Assembly (NCBI GenBank): GCA_025617745.1
Contig: CM046870.1
Location: 3,663,285 to 3,727,284 of the forward strand
Direction: 5' to 3'
DNA length: 64,000 nt
Origin: Heliocidaris erythrogramma
Taxonomy: Eukaryota; Echinodermata; Echinoidea; Camarodonta; Echinometridae
The notes beneath the pieces were generated by a model. The model searched no databases and had not been told where the DNA came from. It saw only the letters and a list, made by a program, of their open reading frames with translations. Both the position numbers and the translations under genes were made by a program. Shown one piece after another: positions 13,017-25,242 of this stretch. Every line of letters begins with the position of its first letter. Position 1 is the stretch's first letter.

Positions 13017-14348
13017 ATACCTGCACTCCGGCGAGCAATATTTTTTTTCGGAGGATGGGAAAGTCACTAGAAGAAATTCGACGCTCCGGATTGGCTTAAA
13101 AATTCGAGAGATAGGTGTGATTCAGTCACTTTGTTAAAGTGCAAAGTACAGTGAGTCTAGTCAAGCATATGCACAGTATTGGCTACACACAGTACAGGCA
13201 ATGTACAATGTTGGCGCCTACACAGTAAATATACGCAACATGTTAGCAGAGGTGACTGGGACGTCGTTCAATCTAGGTCAAGATTTTCAAAACAAAAGCT
13301 TATGGGGACGAAATCTGTGCCATTTTGTTCTTGTCCCAGAAGTTATTTATAAAACAAATCGTGCGCGGGCGGGGAGATCAAATGATCTTGTTTTTTTTTT
13401 TTACTCATTTCGACAATGTTTGAATTTCATAGAAGAAACGGGGAGGGTAAAATGTTTCCTGGAGAGAAAGAGAGCGGGCGAGGGAGAGAGAGAGGGAGAG
13501 ACTGCAAGACAGAGAGAACGAGTGAAGATCTGATAAAGAAAGACTAAGGGATAGGGGGAAGTGGAAAGTGAGATCGAGAAGGAAAGATGACAGAGAAACA
13601 GAGAGGGGGAGGGGTAGGATCATAAGAACAGCCCTAATCATGTGGATATTAAGGGGATGGCCTCAGAAGAGCAGATGATCATGAAGATAGAGTCAAACAG
13701 AGATCATTCCACAAGATAAATAATGTAGAACATCAGATACATTTTGAAAGAAGGAGATAAGGTAAATATAAGAAATGAATGATTTTTTTTTTTGGGGGGG
13801 GGGGGGGGAATCAGACCATCAATTTTATTCTTTTCATTTGAATATTCCCATGGACAATTAAGCAGGCTCATTTCTAAATAATCGTGATGTCAAACTGTGC
13901 TACCATTTTCAATTTATGATGGCAAGGTCCTCTCTTTTTTTTTCTTCTGATACTATCATTTCAACTCCCACCCTTCGATCAGTCTGAAACACGCTCGATT
14001 TTCATAACATACCAGTAATCTGCAGACTCAAATACTACATGTGCACATGTAGTGTACATATATAGCACATATATAGCAGCAACGTGGTCAACAGCAACAT
14101 GCAGACACACTAACACACACACACCATTGCGTGCTCATGTCTTGAGAGTAGTGCGATGGCTAAATGCACTGTGTGTAGCTGTACACTGTATACTGTGCAT
14201 GTGACTAGACTCACTGTACTTTGCATTTTAACAAAACGACTGAATGACACCTATCTCAAGAGTTTCTAAGCCAATCAGGAGCGCCGATTTTCTTCTAGTG
14301 ACTTTCCCATCCTCCGAAAAAAATATCGCCTCCGGCGAGTGCAGGTAT
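13017..14348. mobile_element. second fold-back element
   Basis: Arms at 13,017-13,194 and 14,167-14,348 are near-complementary: ACCTGCACTCCGGCGA, CGGAGGATGGGAAAGTCACT and GTGCAAAGTACAGTGAGTCT recur inverted. The roughly 970-bp loop holds (GA)n-rich DNA at about 13,465-13,615 and a T/G homopolymer junction near 13,785-13,810. No transposase frame. The arms are unrelated in sequence to those of the 4,142-5,448 element, but the layout is the same. Confidence 0.7.
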
Positions 14349-15577
14349 AACAATGCAAATGGATGCTACAGTGCAGTCCACTGAATGTCATGTGACACGA
14401 TTTAAACCAATCAGATTACAGAACATTCTTGGAAGTTGTATAAAACTGATTAATGTTTGCCGCCGTTGAGTGAAAGATCGATACACTAGTGAAACCATAT
14501 ATAATGCTCAAGGCAAGCACAAAAAAGGCATCAGTACAACACCCCACCGTGGCTCGCTATTTACTACTTCCAATTGGGGGGGGGGGGGGGGCGGAAATAT
14601 GGCAATAGGAGGGGGCGGGAGATAGGCAATAGGCCGCGACCCGTTGAATTGTTCCATACATGGTTTATACAAATTAATTTATATCTGCATGTCATAATTA
14701 TAATAGTAACCATTGCTTTAGACCGCTGATTGAAAAAAGGATTTAAATGTCTTCCGCATTGCACGAGAGAGGGAGAGAGGGGGAAAGTGGGGAGAGAGCA
14801 GGGCGGGCTGCAGTTTAGTAATTTGCCGTGTATACTACTTGGTCTTCTCAGAAAAGTTTATCCCATATGGTATTGTTTCAAAAGTAGCACGTGCTGCTTT
14901 TTTTCTTATCAGCTCACGCCCACCAGAAAAGTTTGTTGACGCTATACCCTCATACCTGTCTATTCTCAACGCGTATCGTAACAAATTGTTGTGCAAAACT
15001 GTAATGCAGTTGAATGCTTTCATTGGGTGACAAATCTAGTCATGTCTGTCAGCTTCTTTTTCGGACATATTTGCATTATAAAGGGCGGGGTGTACAAGTT
15101 GCTTGACACCACTCTGATGGGGTAGAGTTCTTGTAGCAAGGAAACTGATGCGATAAATACAGGTGCGCCCAACGAAAACGATGAGCAAAACAAACTTTTG
15201 AGAGCGCAAGTTCAGGAGGTGTCATATCAGACTCTTTATAAAGTCGAGTGGCAGTCAACTTCTTTCTATTTTTGTTGAGAATTGTTGACTTCATGATATT
15301 AAAATGATTTATAGATTTTATAGATCCATGATCATGATACAATACAATTACAAAGGTATAAATCCTTTCCTATTTTGGAAACAGCGCACGGTTTGTATCA
15401 TGTACGGTCTAATTGAAAATTAACTACATCGGGTTTGATGGCTTCCAAGACGTCGCCCCGCGAGCACACCGTTTAGTGGCCGGAAGTGTTGGGATAAGTA
15501 CTCCTGGCGGAATATAACTGACTTTTGCTAAATTGATGTGCACGCACTTGAACTGGGCTTATAATCCTCCTATTGTT
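14349..15577. other. intergenic
   Basis: No supported gene. A poly-G run lies at about 14,576-14,591. The last 150 bp are GC-richer and may be the promoter of the exon starting at 15,578. Confidence 0.5.
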
Positions 15578-15680
15578 ATGGCGTCGGGAACGCCACCCGA
15601 CGCAGATTCGAGTATCTCTGTTGATCCTAAGGAGATCTGGTTAATAAATGACATGAACTATTTCCATAGTCCCTATGAAT
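15578..15680 (+). CDS. candidate first coding exon, unknown protein
   Basis: An ATG at 15,578 opens 34 codons beginning MASGTPPDADSSISVDPKEI and continuing WLINDMNYFHSPYE, then a phase-1 donor GTATTT at 15,681. The peptide is acidic with a small disordered-looking head, and the preceding 150 bp are CpG-rich. A copy of the ATGCCTCCG repeat starts 21 bp into the putative intron. I do not recognise the protein. A terminal exon at 17,144-17,246 is on the same strand, but phases do not match directly, so at least one exon would have to lie between. Confidence 0.45.
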
Positions 15681-15701
15681 GTATTTCCTCCCAGGACTTT
15701 T

Positions 15702-16159
15702 TATGCCTCCGCCCACCGAAGGAGGCATTATGTTGCTAGGTTGTCCGTACGTCCGTCCGTCCATCCCATTTTCGTTCTCGCAAAATTTAGAACCGTTAGG
15801 CGTATCATACTTGAAACTTGGGTCATGTATGCATATGGGTCGGACAATGATCTGATTAGATTTTTTACTTGTGAGGTCAAAGGTAACAGAGGTCATTGCA
15901 TACATGAAAATGGATCATTCTCACAACTTAAGAACCGTTTGCAAATCGACTTTATACTTGGGTCATGTGTGCATACATGTATGTGAGGGATCTGAGTAGA
16001 TTCTAAGTTCATGGAGTCAGAGGTCAAAGTTCACAGAGGTAATTTTATTCATGACTGACGAATATCATACTTCATGTCTGCAAACGGGAGAAGTCATTTG
16101 TTTATTTTTTTCCAGTTAGGTGTGTACTATGTTTCTGATCGCGCGATGGCGGAGGCATA
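15702..16159 (+). mobile_element. ATGCCTCCG repeat, near-complete copy
   Basis: Ends TATGCCTCCG (15,702) and CGGAGGCATA (to 16,159) are inverted. Inside are GTCCGTCCGTCC, then two tandem sub-blocks each with ACTTG...GGGTCATGT...GAGGTCAAAGGT. No coding capacity. It is a dispersed non-autonomous element; a second copy starts at 17,417. Confidence 0.7.
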
Positions 16160-17143
16160 TATTTCGACCGTATTTAATACGTTTTTTTATACCCAAAATT
16201 CACCTATACATTTTCCCCATTTTAGCACAATATTTCCATACTTCAGTATACACAATCATTTCTCCATTCTCTTCACTATACGTCATAATTATTCACATCA
16301 CTGAAACTTAATTCTCCATTAAAAAATCAAGCTTTGCGACATGTTATCTTTGTGTTGGGGTAATATGTAATTTGATCATATCCTCACAATTTCCTCTCTA
16401 TGTATAATGCTATATGCATTGTAATTACTTTCAGGAAGATCCCAGACATCTCTTCCTTTCATTATAAAACATGTGGTTTAGTACTATGGAATGGCGCACA
16501 CACACTCTCCCGCTGTGACGTGCAACACAATCTCTCTCATCTTGCACATATATTGAAAGGAATCAGTCGAGCACATACGGAACATATGGACTACTTTAGT
16601 TGATGCCAAAATTACGGCAGAAGTCAGTGGATTTTGGAAAATTTGAACACTATTTTTCGCCTCTTTTGGGGATGTGGCCTTTTGTAAATCATGGCATGTA
16701 CATTGAAATCAGCACAAAGACAATCATACAAATCGTAATATACGATGCGTTGGCCCCAGCCTGCGTCCATCGGACAGGTTTCTCTGGTAGATAGACATTA
16801 GAGAGTTAAGTTGCTTGTTTTGTAATGTTGTAATTTGTCAATTGTTTTATCAGGGTAGAAATACAAAAATACAGTGAATTGGACTGTAAACTCGGTATAT
16901 CCGAGCTTGTTCTGCTGTTGTAAACAGAAAAATTCAATCCTTATATCATCAGGGGGAAAAAAGAGGTACAAAGAACTCGGACCAGCAAAATGACTTTGTT
17001 ATGATTGTTTTGTTATGATGGTTTTGTTATATCCATAACAAGGTTCACTCTAATAATTCCTGTATTCTATTCATGCTAAGTTGCTAACTTCATATGTTTA
17101 TGTTACTTAAGAATTAACCACACTATATCCTGTTGCAATGCAG

Positions 17144-17246
17144 GTTCAGCACAGGTGAGCTGGGATACGTGTTCACCAAGCATTTTGTAGACTCTCCAGA
17201 GAATATGCAGCTCCTGAAGGATCCATCTGATCTCCCTCTTCACTGA
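17144..17246 (+). CDS. candidate terminal exon, unknown protein
   Basis: After a pyrimidine-containing acceptor GCAATGCAG, one frame reads FSTGELGYVFTKHFVDSPEN then MQLLKDPSDLPLH and stop TGA at 17,244. The amino-acid mix (aromatic-hydrophobic core, acidic loop) looks like genuine protein rather than random AT-rich translation, but I cannot name the family. The exon needs two bases from its upstream partner; the exon at 15,578 supplies one. No AATAAA was found close downstream. Confidence 0.4.
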
Positions 17247-17416
17247 GTGAACAGATGCCCGGACTGACCCAGCAAAGAAAGGAGTGAATGATATACATGT
17301 AGGTTGTCCAGGTAGACAGGTGGATGTACAAGGGCATTTTTGTACACTGACTAATGACCGGCTTCCATTGATTTAGGTACCCCTTATCAGGCGTAATCGG
17401 TAAAGAATATGATTTT

Positions 17417-17855
17417 TATGCCTCCGCCCACTGAAAGTGGTGCCGGAGGCATTATGTTTCCGGGTTGTCCGTCCGTCCGTCCCGCTTTCGTTCTCGCGAT
17501 AACTTAAGAACCAGTAGGCATTATCAACTTGAAACTTGGGTCATGTTTGCATATGGGAGGGGCAATGATCTGATTAGATTTTGTACTCATGAGGTCAAAG
17601 GTCAAAGGGCATAGAGGTCATTATATGCATGAAAAGGGCTTCTTCTCGCGATAACTCAAGAATGGTTTGCTGAATCAACTTGAAACTTGGGTTATGTATG
17701 AATATGGGAGGGACAATGATGTGATTAGATTTTGTCCTCGTGAGGTCAAAGGTCAAAGGTCATAGAGGTCATCGTATGCATGAAAATAGCTCATTCTTGC
17801 AATAACTTAATGGTTTGGTGAATCAACATGAAACTTGGGTCATGTATGGAAATGG
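17417..17855 (+). mobile_element. ATGCCTCCG repeat, right end missing
   Basis: Starts TATGCCTCCGCCCACTGAAA, then GTCCGTCCGTCC, and repeats the ACTTGAAACTTGGGTCATG / GAGGTCAAAGGTC block three times. It breaks off before the inverted end CGGAGGCATA and is followed at once by another repeat family. Confidence 0.7.
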
Positions 17856-17876
17856 GAGTCACGGCAATCGGATTAT

Positions 17877-17953
17877 GTGCAAACATATGGCAGTGTAAAC
17901 AAAAATGTAATACACACCCCCTCCACTTTTGAAGACGTTCCACGGTCCCTGCA
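17877..17953. repeat. CATATGGCAGTG dispersed repeat, copy 1
   Basis: GCAAACATATGGCAGTGTAA...CCCCTCCACTT...GACGTTCCACGGTCCCTGCA. Related copies lie at 21,141-21,234 and 24,498-24,588. It joins the truncated ATGCCTCCG element without a gap. Confidence 0.65.
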
Positions 17954-19528
17954 TTCACTGAAGCATGAAAACCTATTTAGATATGATTCAATGGCTTTTA
18001 AACAAGCAGTCAACTGAATGGAAACTTTTATTTGGGCCACCCTGTAACTTGAAGAAAAACAGAATTAAAAGGGTTATCATAATTTGTTCATGCAATTTTT
18101 ACCTATTAAGCATTTGCCTTCTCCACTCCTTTTGTGCTTTGGGGGACAAGTTGTTGTGTTTTCTTGACAAATGTCGGGAAAGATTGTTGATATCCTTCTG
18201 ACATAAGTGGCAAGTCCGCAAAATCCTCCTTGTATAGAGAGTACACAATGTTCAAAATGTTGCATATCACTTTAGGTGGGTGAAACTTTTTTCGTACCTT
18301 AGACAAGAAAATACATGTATTTAAATAATAAAAGATGTAATGCTGTGACAAAGGTTCATCATTCATCTTTTCTCATTTAGGAAATATTAATGAAGCAATA
18401 TATGATACTAATAAGAGTATCACCTTAATAATGTTTATTATGCACAAATAGATGTTTCACAGTTCTGAACGTTCTCTTAACCCTAATAAACCCAAGGGAG
18501 CACAATGAGCCTCACCCCAACACATAATCAACCACCACTCCTACATCTTTTCCCGAGAATCTTGTAGGGGACGTGATACCATTTTATTTTATATTTCCTG
18601 TTGCCATGGCAACCATATGCAACATTTTAAACAAAAACAAAAATTATTTAAAACCTTTTTTGATGCTGGAGAAGCAGAGAACAGATGAAATTCAATGTCA
18701 TACTATTATTACCATTTCCAAAACTGGAAAAATAAAAATGACAAACATTTTTGTTTTATGGTTGACATGGCAACAGGTTATATACAGTAATAATAAATTT
18801 GTCAGCAATTAGATTATTGGAAAAGTCACCAAATTAGAGCATAATTGGACAAAGGATGCAAGAGTGGCTGACGATTATTTGTCCTAACACCTTGGCACTT
18901 TTAGAGTTAATATGAAGCCATGCAAGCTTGGAAGTTAACTGCTTCTTATAATTTAGCATGTACATCTGCCCCTGTGTCCATGTTCAAGTTTCCTCTGTGA
19001 TTAAACATTCAATCAAGAAAGAGTTTTCAGTAAACATGGTTGAATTGATCCCATAGTGTTCTGACGAAATCCAGGATTCTGCAGAGAAAAATGTTTCTAA
19101 TATAATTTGTCATTGGTGAAACTGCTGGAAATTACAGACTAGGAACCCAGAGGTGGTCACAAAGTTGAAGCTCACCTGCTTCATCAAGATCCATTGTTCT
19201 GGAGGTAATGGTCTGCTAGTGCAGGCGCAAGTCCATAGTTGTACAGATGTGTAAACAATTCCTCTTTTCTTAATAGGTCAGTAGTACTCTTTCCCCCTTC
19301 AATCTCCCTCCCAAGGCCCCCATCCTCTCATTGATTGGGAGCATTTCTTTCAATCGTTACAAGTTTTCCCAATTGTATTTAGCCTTTAGAACATTTAGAA
19401 TAATGTGCATACTTGAGACAAAATGAAATGATAAAATCAAATGTATTTGAGAGAGATTCAGAAGTGGACGGTTTCAGAAACGGAAACTGGGAATTGAATA
19501 CGAGAGTAAAAGAGGGCCTATAATCAAG
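17954..19528. other. intergenic
   Basis: No gene supported. At 19,176-19,194 on the minus strand, a Kozak-like ACAATGG opens six codons and runs into a donor GTGAGC. It could be a tiny first exon but is too short to rely on. Confidence 0.5.
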
Positions 19529-20541
19529 GTACTGTTGGATAATTCGTTTTTGTGTTTTCAAAAATGAAAATGCAAAAACATAACATTTACTAAAAATTCA
19601 TTCAATTTTTTTTTTTAAACAGAAAAACGATTGTTTATTTCCAAAAAATGAAATATTAAAATTTTCCTGATTTTCTGTTTTTCTGATTTCCGTTTTACAA
19701 ATGTGAAATCAAGAAAACCAAAAAACACAGGCGTTTTGAAAATTAAGAAACAAATTATCCAACAATACTATTGCACGGTTGTGTTAAGATTCATTTTTGT
19801 GTTTTCATACCTGAAAAAGCATCGAGTCAGTGTTCCATATTGCGTTTTTGTGTTTGAAGACTGCCCTCTCAAGCCAAAACAACACATCTTATAATTATTC
19901 CAGACACTGGGTTAAATATTAAATAGCCAGAGTACATTCCTACCTCCCTGAGCCACAGAGGTATGTTGCTAAAAACTTTTGTAATCGATTAACAGTTTGT
20001 AAGAAAGATTTTAGTCAACACAACCTCCAAGCAGACAGATTGTTCAGTCATGAAACTAGCCCTCTGATGAGTGATCACTCCGCTTCACACTTACATGCTA
20101 GCACTGTAATTTCTGACATGACAACAAAAAAGTGCCAAATTGCCAAGCTCAAATAAAAAAAATTCTGCTCAGTTCTGAGGCTTTAATTAGAATTAATCTT
20201 ACATAATGTTAATAGATTACCAAAGTGTTTGGAGAGCATACACCAGTGGTACAGGGAGGTAGGACTGCACGAGGTTTATTTAATATTTAACCCAGTGGAA
20301 TAATTCTATATTCTGTTTTTGCTTTTCCCCGTTTTGAAAACAGAAAACAAATTATCTAAAAGTACCGTAAGGTGGCACCGTTGGATAATCTGTTTCTCAG
20401 TTTTTCAAATCAGAATGGAATTTGATTTTTAATAATTCATTATTTCGAACAGAAAAACAAATAAACAAAAAATTGAATTAGTTTTGAGTCAATATTCTGT
20501 TTTTAAATCAGAAAAACGAATTGCCGGTATCCAACAGTACC
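19529..20541. mobile_element. palindromic MITE cluster, GGTACTGTTGGATAAT ends
   Basis: The end motif GGTACTGTTGGATAATTCG at 19,529 recurs inverted near 19,750-19,768, 20,345-20,366 and 20,525-20,541, and forward near 20,374. An inner inverted pair brackets the centre: CACTGGGTTAAATATTAAAT at about 19,905-19,950 and its complement at about 20,252-20,296. This looks like two or three related elements, nested or side by side, forming a large palindrome. No transposase. Confidence 0.6.
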
Positions 20542-20961
20542 TTAATTAACATGGTCTACCATGTGTGTGAATGAAAAAAGGGCCCTTCTTCCACACATTT
20601 GAAGATTTTAAAGGGAGAGTACATCCTAGAAATATCCTTATATTATGAAAAGCAGTGAAAGTTTGAGGAAAATCCAATAACAAACAATAAAGATCATAAA
20701 TTGACAATGTGACCTCCCATACAATAAAATAGAAAAGAAAATACACCCTGTATTAAGTTTCTATTTCCGAAGAGTTTTGAGTAAGGGTTCGAACTGTTAA
20801 CAGATTATTGGTAAAATAGTCACAATGATCATTACAGATGATGAATACAAAATGAAACCTTCAATACTGATATAACAAGCTAATTTCGTTATATTCAAGT
20901 TTTCACTGTAGTCTTCATGTATAGAAATTTCAAAACTGGCCTGAAATTCAGTCTACCAGAT

Positions 20962-21252
20962 CAGGGGCCTGTAACATAAAACATGCAATTAAACTTACGA
21001 TAAATAATTTTATGAATAAGTCTATGGTAAAATGTGTATCAAAGAGATATGATTTATTTTAAAATTAATTGCATTTCTTTAGGTCATGGAACAGGGGGGT
21101 GGCATACATTCCGACCGCGCGCGGTCGAGGATTCATCTAGTTTCAGTAAATATCTGCAAACATATGGCAGTGTAAAAACAAAATTGTATGGCACAGCCCC
21201 TCCACCCTCGCCCTCAAGATGTTCCGCGGTCCTTTTATGTCACAGGCCCCTG
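20962..21252. mobile_element. hAT-like MITE with nested repeat
   Basis: Ends CAGGGGCCTGTAACATAAAA and, inverted, TTTTATGTCACAGGCCCCTG. The second half (21,141-21,234) is a copy of the CATATGGCAGTG repeat, apparently inserted. No clear target duplication. Confidence 0.55.
21141..21234. repeat. CATATGGCAGTG dispersed repeat, copy 2
   Basis: TTTCAGTAAATATCTGCAAA, then CATATGGCAGTG...CAGCCCCTCC...GATGTTCCGCGGTCC. It lies inside the 20,962-21,252 element, so it is the younger insertion there. Confidence 0.6.
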
Positions 21253-23478
21253 TGACTAAGTGGAAACTTGGTCTCGGGAAGTCCAAAGTTACGAGATTCA
21301 AAATATAAAATCATTTTGACAGCCCCACAAAGACCTTGTTAATCCACGTTACAACTCAACATCAGTAAATTTCAATTCAACACTTCACAGCACCATTAGA
21401 TTGTATGTATTTAAAATATATAATTCAATGTAAAGTTAGTGAATACCTTGAAAAAATGTGGCAAAATTATACCAAATGAACACAAAATCTCAGAACATGA
21501 TGGTACTACATTCATAGATCAAAAATTTAATGAGATTAAACTTAAAACTTAGAGCAAATACATCTACATGTATCTTCTTTCCAAACTTTGATACAGTGAC
21601 AGTGCTTTAACAAAGAAAGTGGAGAGTCTGTGTAAATAATGAAAATTTGGATTAAAAATGCAATATTAAATCATTTTTAATTCATGGATTCTTTGGGATA
21701 TTTTAATTTTGAACATTCAATAAGATTTAGCGCCTTCTAGTGGTGAGGTTATTTTCTAAAATAACAGGGCCATTGACATCAAATATAAAGTTAAGTGAAA
21801 GTACAGTAAAACTTCTTTATAACAAGATCATGTAGGGAAGTATTGTCACCACCTTGAATTTGAATGAGTAAACTTCAAAAGAAATACTGTATGTTTAAAT
21901 GTATAACATTTCGTCATGATCCTTGGCATAATTTCAATGCATCTTGAGGTCATTCTTCAGATTCTTGCCCCCTTGAACACCACTTAAGTTTGGGGACCCA
22001 GAAGTGATGTTCGATTCCCCAATGTATAAACCCAATAGACTCATTCTTTCTGCCCTTCATTTTCTTGCCAGATTCCTATATTTTTCAATGCTTTCCTGGG
22101 TATGGAAAGTTTACTTACTCAAGTGAGTATACATAGGTGGCTATTGAAACATGAGTATGCTTGAGCCCAACACCCTGCTAGTTGCACTTATACATAAGTT
22201 TGCATCCAGTTGTTTTCTCCAGTAAAGACACATTCCAGATGGGTACTTTGCACGGGTGATAACATTTTCTACACACCCTATATTTAATTTAACAAGGTAA
22301 TTTTGCTAGTGATAACTCATCACGAGGTCCATGGGACCATGAAATTTACCTTGTTACATGTATATCAGAAATATAGCAATGGTATTCAAAGATGCTGAAT
22401 ATATCCAACCTCATTATAAGGTTCCACCATAAAACCAATTTGTATTTTTTACCCTATAACATGGAAATTGTCCATGGCCCTAAATACCTCGTAATGCTTG
22501 AATGTGCATGAAAATGTTGTATCAACTATGTAATATATAAATTAAGCAAATTGGCTGTCAAGACATACCTAAAATAAATTGAATTAATATCCTAAAATTT
22601 TAATAAAATTCTGCGGTTCTGAAAACCACATGAATTTCCTAATACATTTATTACACATACACATTTGTTTCATATCAAAACTTTCTTACATATTATGTAA
22701 TTACGTAATTATTATTGTAATGTTCAGATTAAATACTAAAACTGCATTGTATACAAATTATTTAACAAAATGATCATGACAGATGTACGAGTAACTGAAA
22801 ATATCTTGATCCGTATTTACGAATAAATCAAAATGCAATTAACATTTCTTTCTTCACCTATTCTTAAGACGTGGTTGTACAGTACCAAGTGTGTATGGTA
22901 AGAAGAGACAACTCCAAATGTTAGTAAAGATATATCACTGACATGTACATTTGATTGTTTGCTATAAAGATTGCATCACCTGCATATTGCTAGGATTTGA
23001 ATATTTCCATCTATGATATACAAAATTATTAAAAGAAAATTGTGCTCAGAAGTATTCATACCCCTACATCTTGACATTTTTCATGAAATTGAAAGGGAAA
23101 CTGCAAATACTTTTATATCAGTGGAATGTTTTGGGTCATCTTAAAAAGAAATGTTGATTCTGGTTACACATCATTTGCATAACAAAAGAAAGGGATTTAT
23201 CCAAAAGACTTGATCAATGATGAATTTTCCATTCTTTTATACTGAGGATGAAGGGTGGAAACTTGTGACAAATCTCTTGAAAGACCATTCAAAAACTTTT
23301 TTACCAGTGCGTCCGACTGGTAACTAGTTTTTAATGGCTTAAAGCTCTTGAGGATTTTGTCCTAATATGCATCAGTCCTTATTTTTACAAGTTTCTTTGA
23401 ATTTAAAGCTTAATTTGTGATTATAGAATATATAAAATGGTAGCACATAGTTTAATTTTCACATGTACAGTATTCATC
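21253..23478. other. intergenic
   Basis: AT-rich DNA on both strands with frequent stops; no exon, RNA gene or clear transposon end recognised. A TAGCGCCTTCTAGTGG stretch at about 21,728 is reminiscent of a shared motif at 2,760. Confidence 0.6.
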
Positions 23479-23836
23479 AAATAATAATAATAATAATAAT
23501 AATACCTGGCATTTATAACGCGCCTTTCCCAAAGTGGCCCAAAGCGCTCGATATATATTATTACCCCGGTCATTGGATTCTGGCACGCCCGCACACATTG
23601 TATGCACATTCTCCACTCCCTGGGGAGCATTCCAGCAATGGGCAGTACAGTGACGCTCACATGCTAAGCAAACGACATTAACTTTCGCCATCCTACCGGG
23701 TACCCATTTAACACCTGGGTGGAGAGTGGCTAATGTAGATTAACGTCTTGCCAAAGGACGCTAGTGCTGTGGTGGGATTCGAACCCCGGACCTCGTGGTT
23801 CAAAGGCCGGGGACTTATCCACTGATGGGCCAGGAA
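23479..23836 (-). mobile_element. tRNA-derived SINE
   Basis: On the minus strand the head (about 23,836-23,740) carries GGTTCGAATCCCACC, a B-box and T-arm as in tRNA-derived SINEs. The body follows (GCGCTTTGGGCCACTTTGGG, 23,545-23,526) and the tail ends in a (TTA)n run, (TAA)n at 23,481-23,504 on the plus strand. No A-box-to-acceptor tRNA fold, so it is not a tRNA gene. Frames across it are not genes. Confidence 0.75.
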
Positions 23837-24130
23837 TTATTTTACAGCAAATTCACTCACTTTTTCTTCCCCAAATTGGCAACACTAAATTTCTCTTTGT
23901 ACGATATTTAAATTATATACAATGTTACCAAATTGACTCTCCATCGCCAATTTTACGTGGAAAATAGTGATCTTTAACTGTCTATTATGTTGCCAATTTA
24001 AGTGATTATTTTCCTTTTGAAAATTCTCCGTCAAATCACAAATAGTTACACAATCACAATATAGCTTTTTTTTTTCTTTCTGCTCGTATATCTGGTATAT
24101 TTTTCAGAGCGTGTGTGTGTGTGTGTGTAA

Positions 24131-24240
24131 TTGGGTTTTTACAGACGTGTATCAATCAGATATGATTATTTACGTCTGGGACCGACCTTTAACGTCACCA
24201 TCCGAAAGACGTGACTCAGTCTCGAACCTGGGTCCGCTGA
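24131..24240 (+). repeat. dispersed repeat, copy 2
   Basis: GGGTTTTTACAGACGTGTAT...ATCAGAT...ATTATTTACGTCTGGGACC, then CACCATCCGAAAGACG and CCTGGGTCCGC. Related to 8,461-8,575. A (TG)n microsatellite (24,111-24,129) directly precedes it. Confidence 0.5.
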
Positions 24241-24497
24241 ATCAGTTTATAACTTCCACTGGTAGCTGGATAACAGGCGCACGCCACAACGCCCATTTAA
24301 AAAGAGCCCTGAGTCAAAAGGTATTTAACCAAAAAACAAAATGTGTTCAATTGTCATGAAAGGGTTAAGCACTGCATTATGGAAAATCGTGGAACTTAGA
24401 GCTGGTTTCATTCATGTTCTTTTTAATACAACAGGGGCCTTGTAATTTTTTTTTTTTTTTTTTTGGGGGGGGGGGGGGGACTGCAGCCCCACCACTA

Positions 24498-24588
24498 TTT
24501 CCAGTAAATACATGCAAACATATGGCAGTGTAAACAAAATGTAATTCACAGCCCCTCTACTTCTCAAGACGTTCCATGATCCCTGCAC
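24498..24588. repeat. CATATGGCAGTG dispersed repeat, copy 3
   Basis: TTCCAGTAAATACATGCAAA, then CATATGGCAGTG...CAGCCCCTCTAC...GACGTTCCATGATCC. A long T-run followed by a G-run (24,448-24,479) sits just upstream. Confidence 0.6.
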
Positions 24589-24916
24589 AAGTGTTTCCTT
24601 TGTGCCATTCTCTTTCAAAGCCATGTCAATTAATACTATCATTGGTATCAAATGCAAGACACTATTTATCATTGGGAATCTATCAATCCTGTTAATGCAA
24701 CATTACCAGCTGTATAAGGGCAAAATATTCTGGTAATCTACTTCATAAAACTAGATAAATTTCAGTTAAAAAATACTGTCAATGTTGCTGAAGTCGAGAA
24801 TGAAGAATTTGTATCAACTTAAAAGAATGTCGCGAAGAATGAAGACGGACATTAAATTCTGGAGAAAAATTGGAAATTCTTACTTCTTTTGCATTGACTT
24901 TGCATGGCAACAAGTA

Positions 24917-25242
24917 CTGTATAAGCTGTTATTTTCACGAGGGTTTTATTTTCGCGAATGAAAGGTCACCCGCGAATTTAACACGCGAAAATATTCTCAT
25001 ATGAACATGCATCATTACGAGAGCACATTTTTACAAGGCGAACAATACAGTGCTGTATACATGTACATACAAACCATGCGTTGTAGCTTCGCGATCCCCT
25101 AGCTAACTGGTTGATGTCAGGGAATTTCCCTAGATCTGTTGTGTGGTGGTACATGGTGAACGTGAATTTAACAACACACGAATCTGTGGCAGAGGTCGCC
25201 ATTCGCGAAAAAATCTGTACGCGAAAATAACAGCTTATACAG
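24917..25242. mobile_element. TA-flanked MITE (Tc1/mariner-like)
   Basis: Inverted ends CTGTATAAGCTGTTATTTTC and its complement are flanked on both sides by TA (24,915-24,916 and 25,243-25,244), the usual Tc1/mariner target duplication. Inside, TTCGCGAA motifs recur. The 326-bp element has no coding capacity; the minus-strand frame over it is incidental. Confidence 0.75.

Noticed and set aside
12609-13067. 152-codon minus-strand open frame
   Set aside because: Runs through the GCGATGC element and a fold-back arm. The pentamer repeat reads open in several frames.
16434-16602. Possible exon KIPDISSFHYKTCGLVLWNG...
   Set aside because: Has an acceptor and an open frame, but no donor, no recognised family, and phase inconsistent with the 15,578 exon.
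23740-23836. tRNA gene on the minus strand
   Set aside because: Only B-box and T-arm-like sequence; no acceptor or anticodon arms. Part of a SINE.
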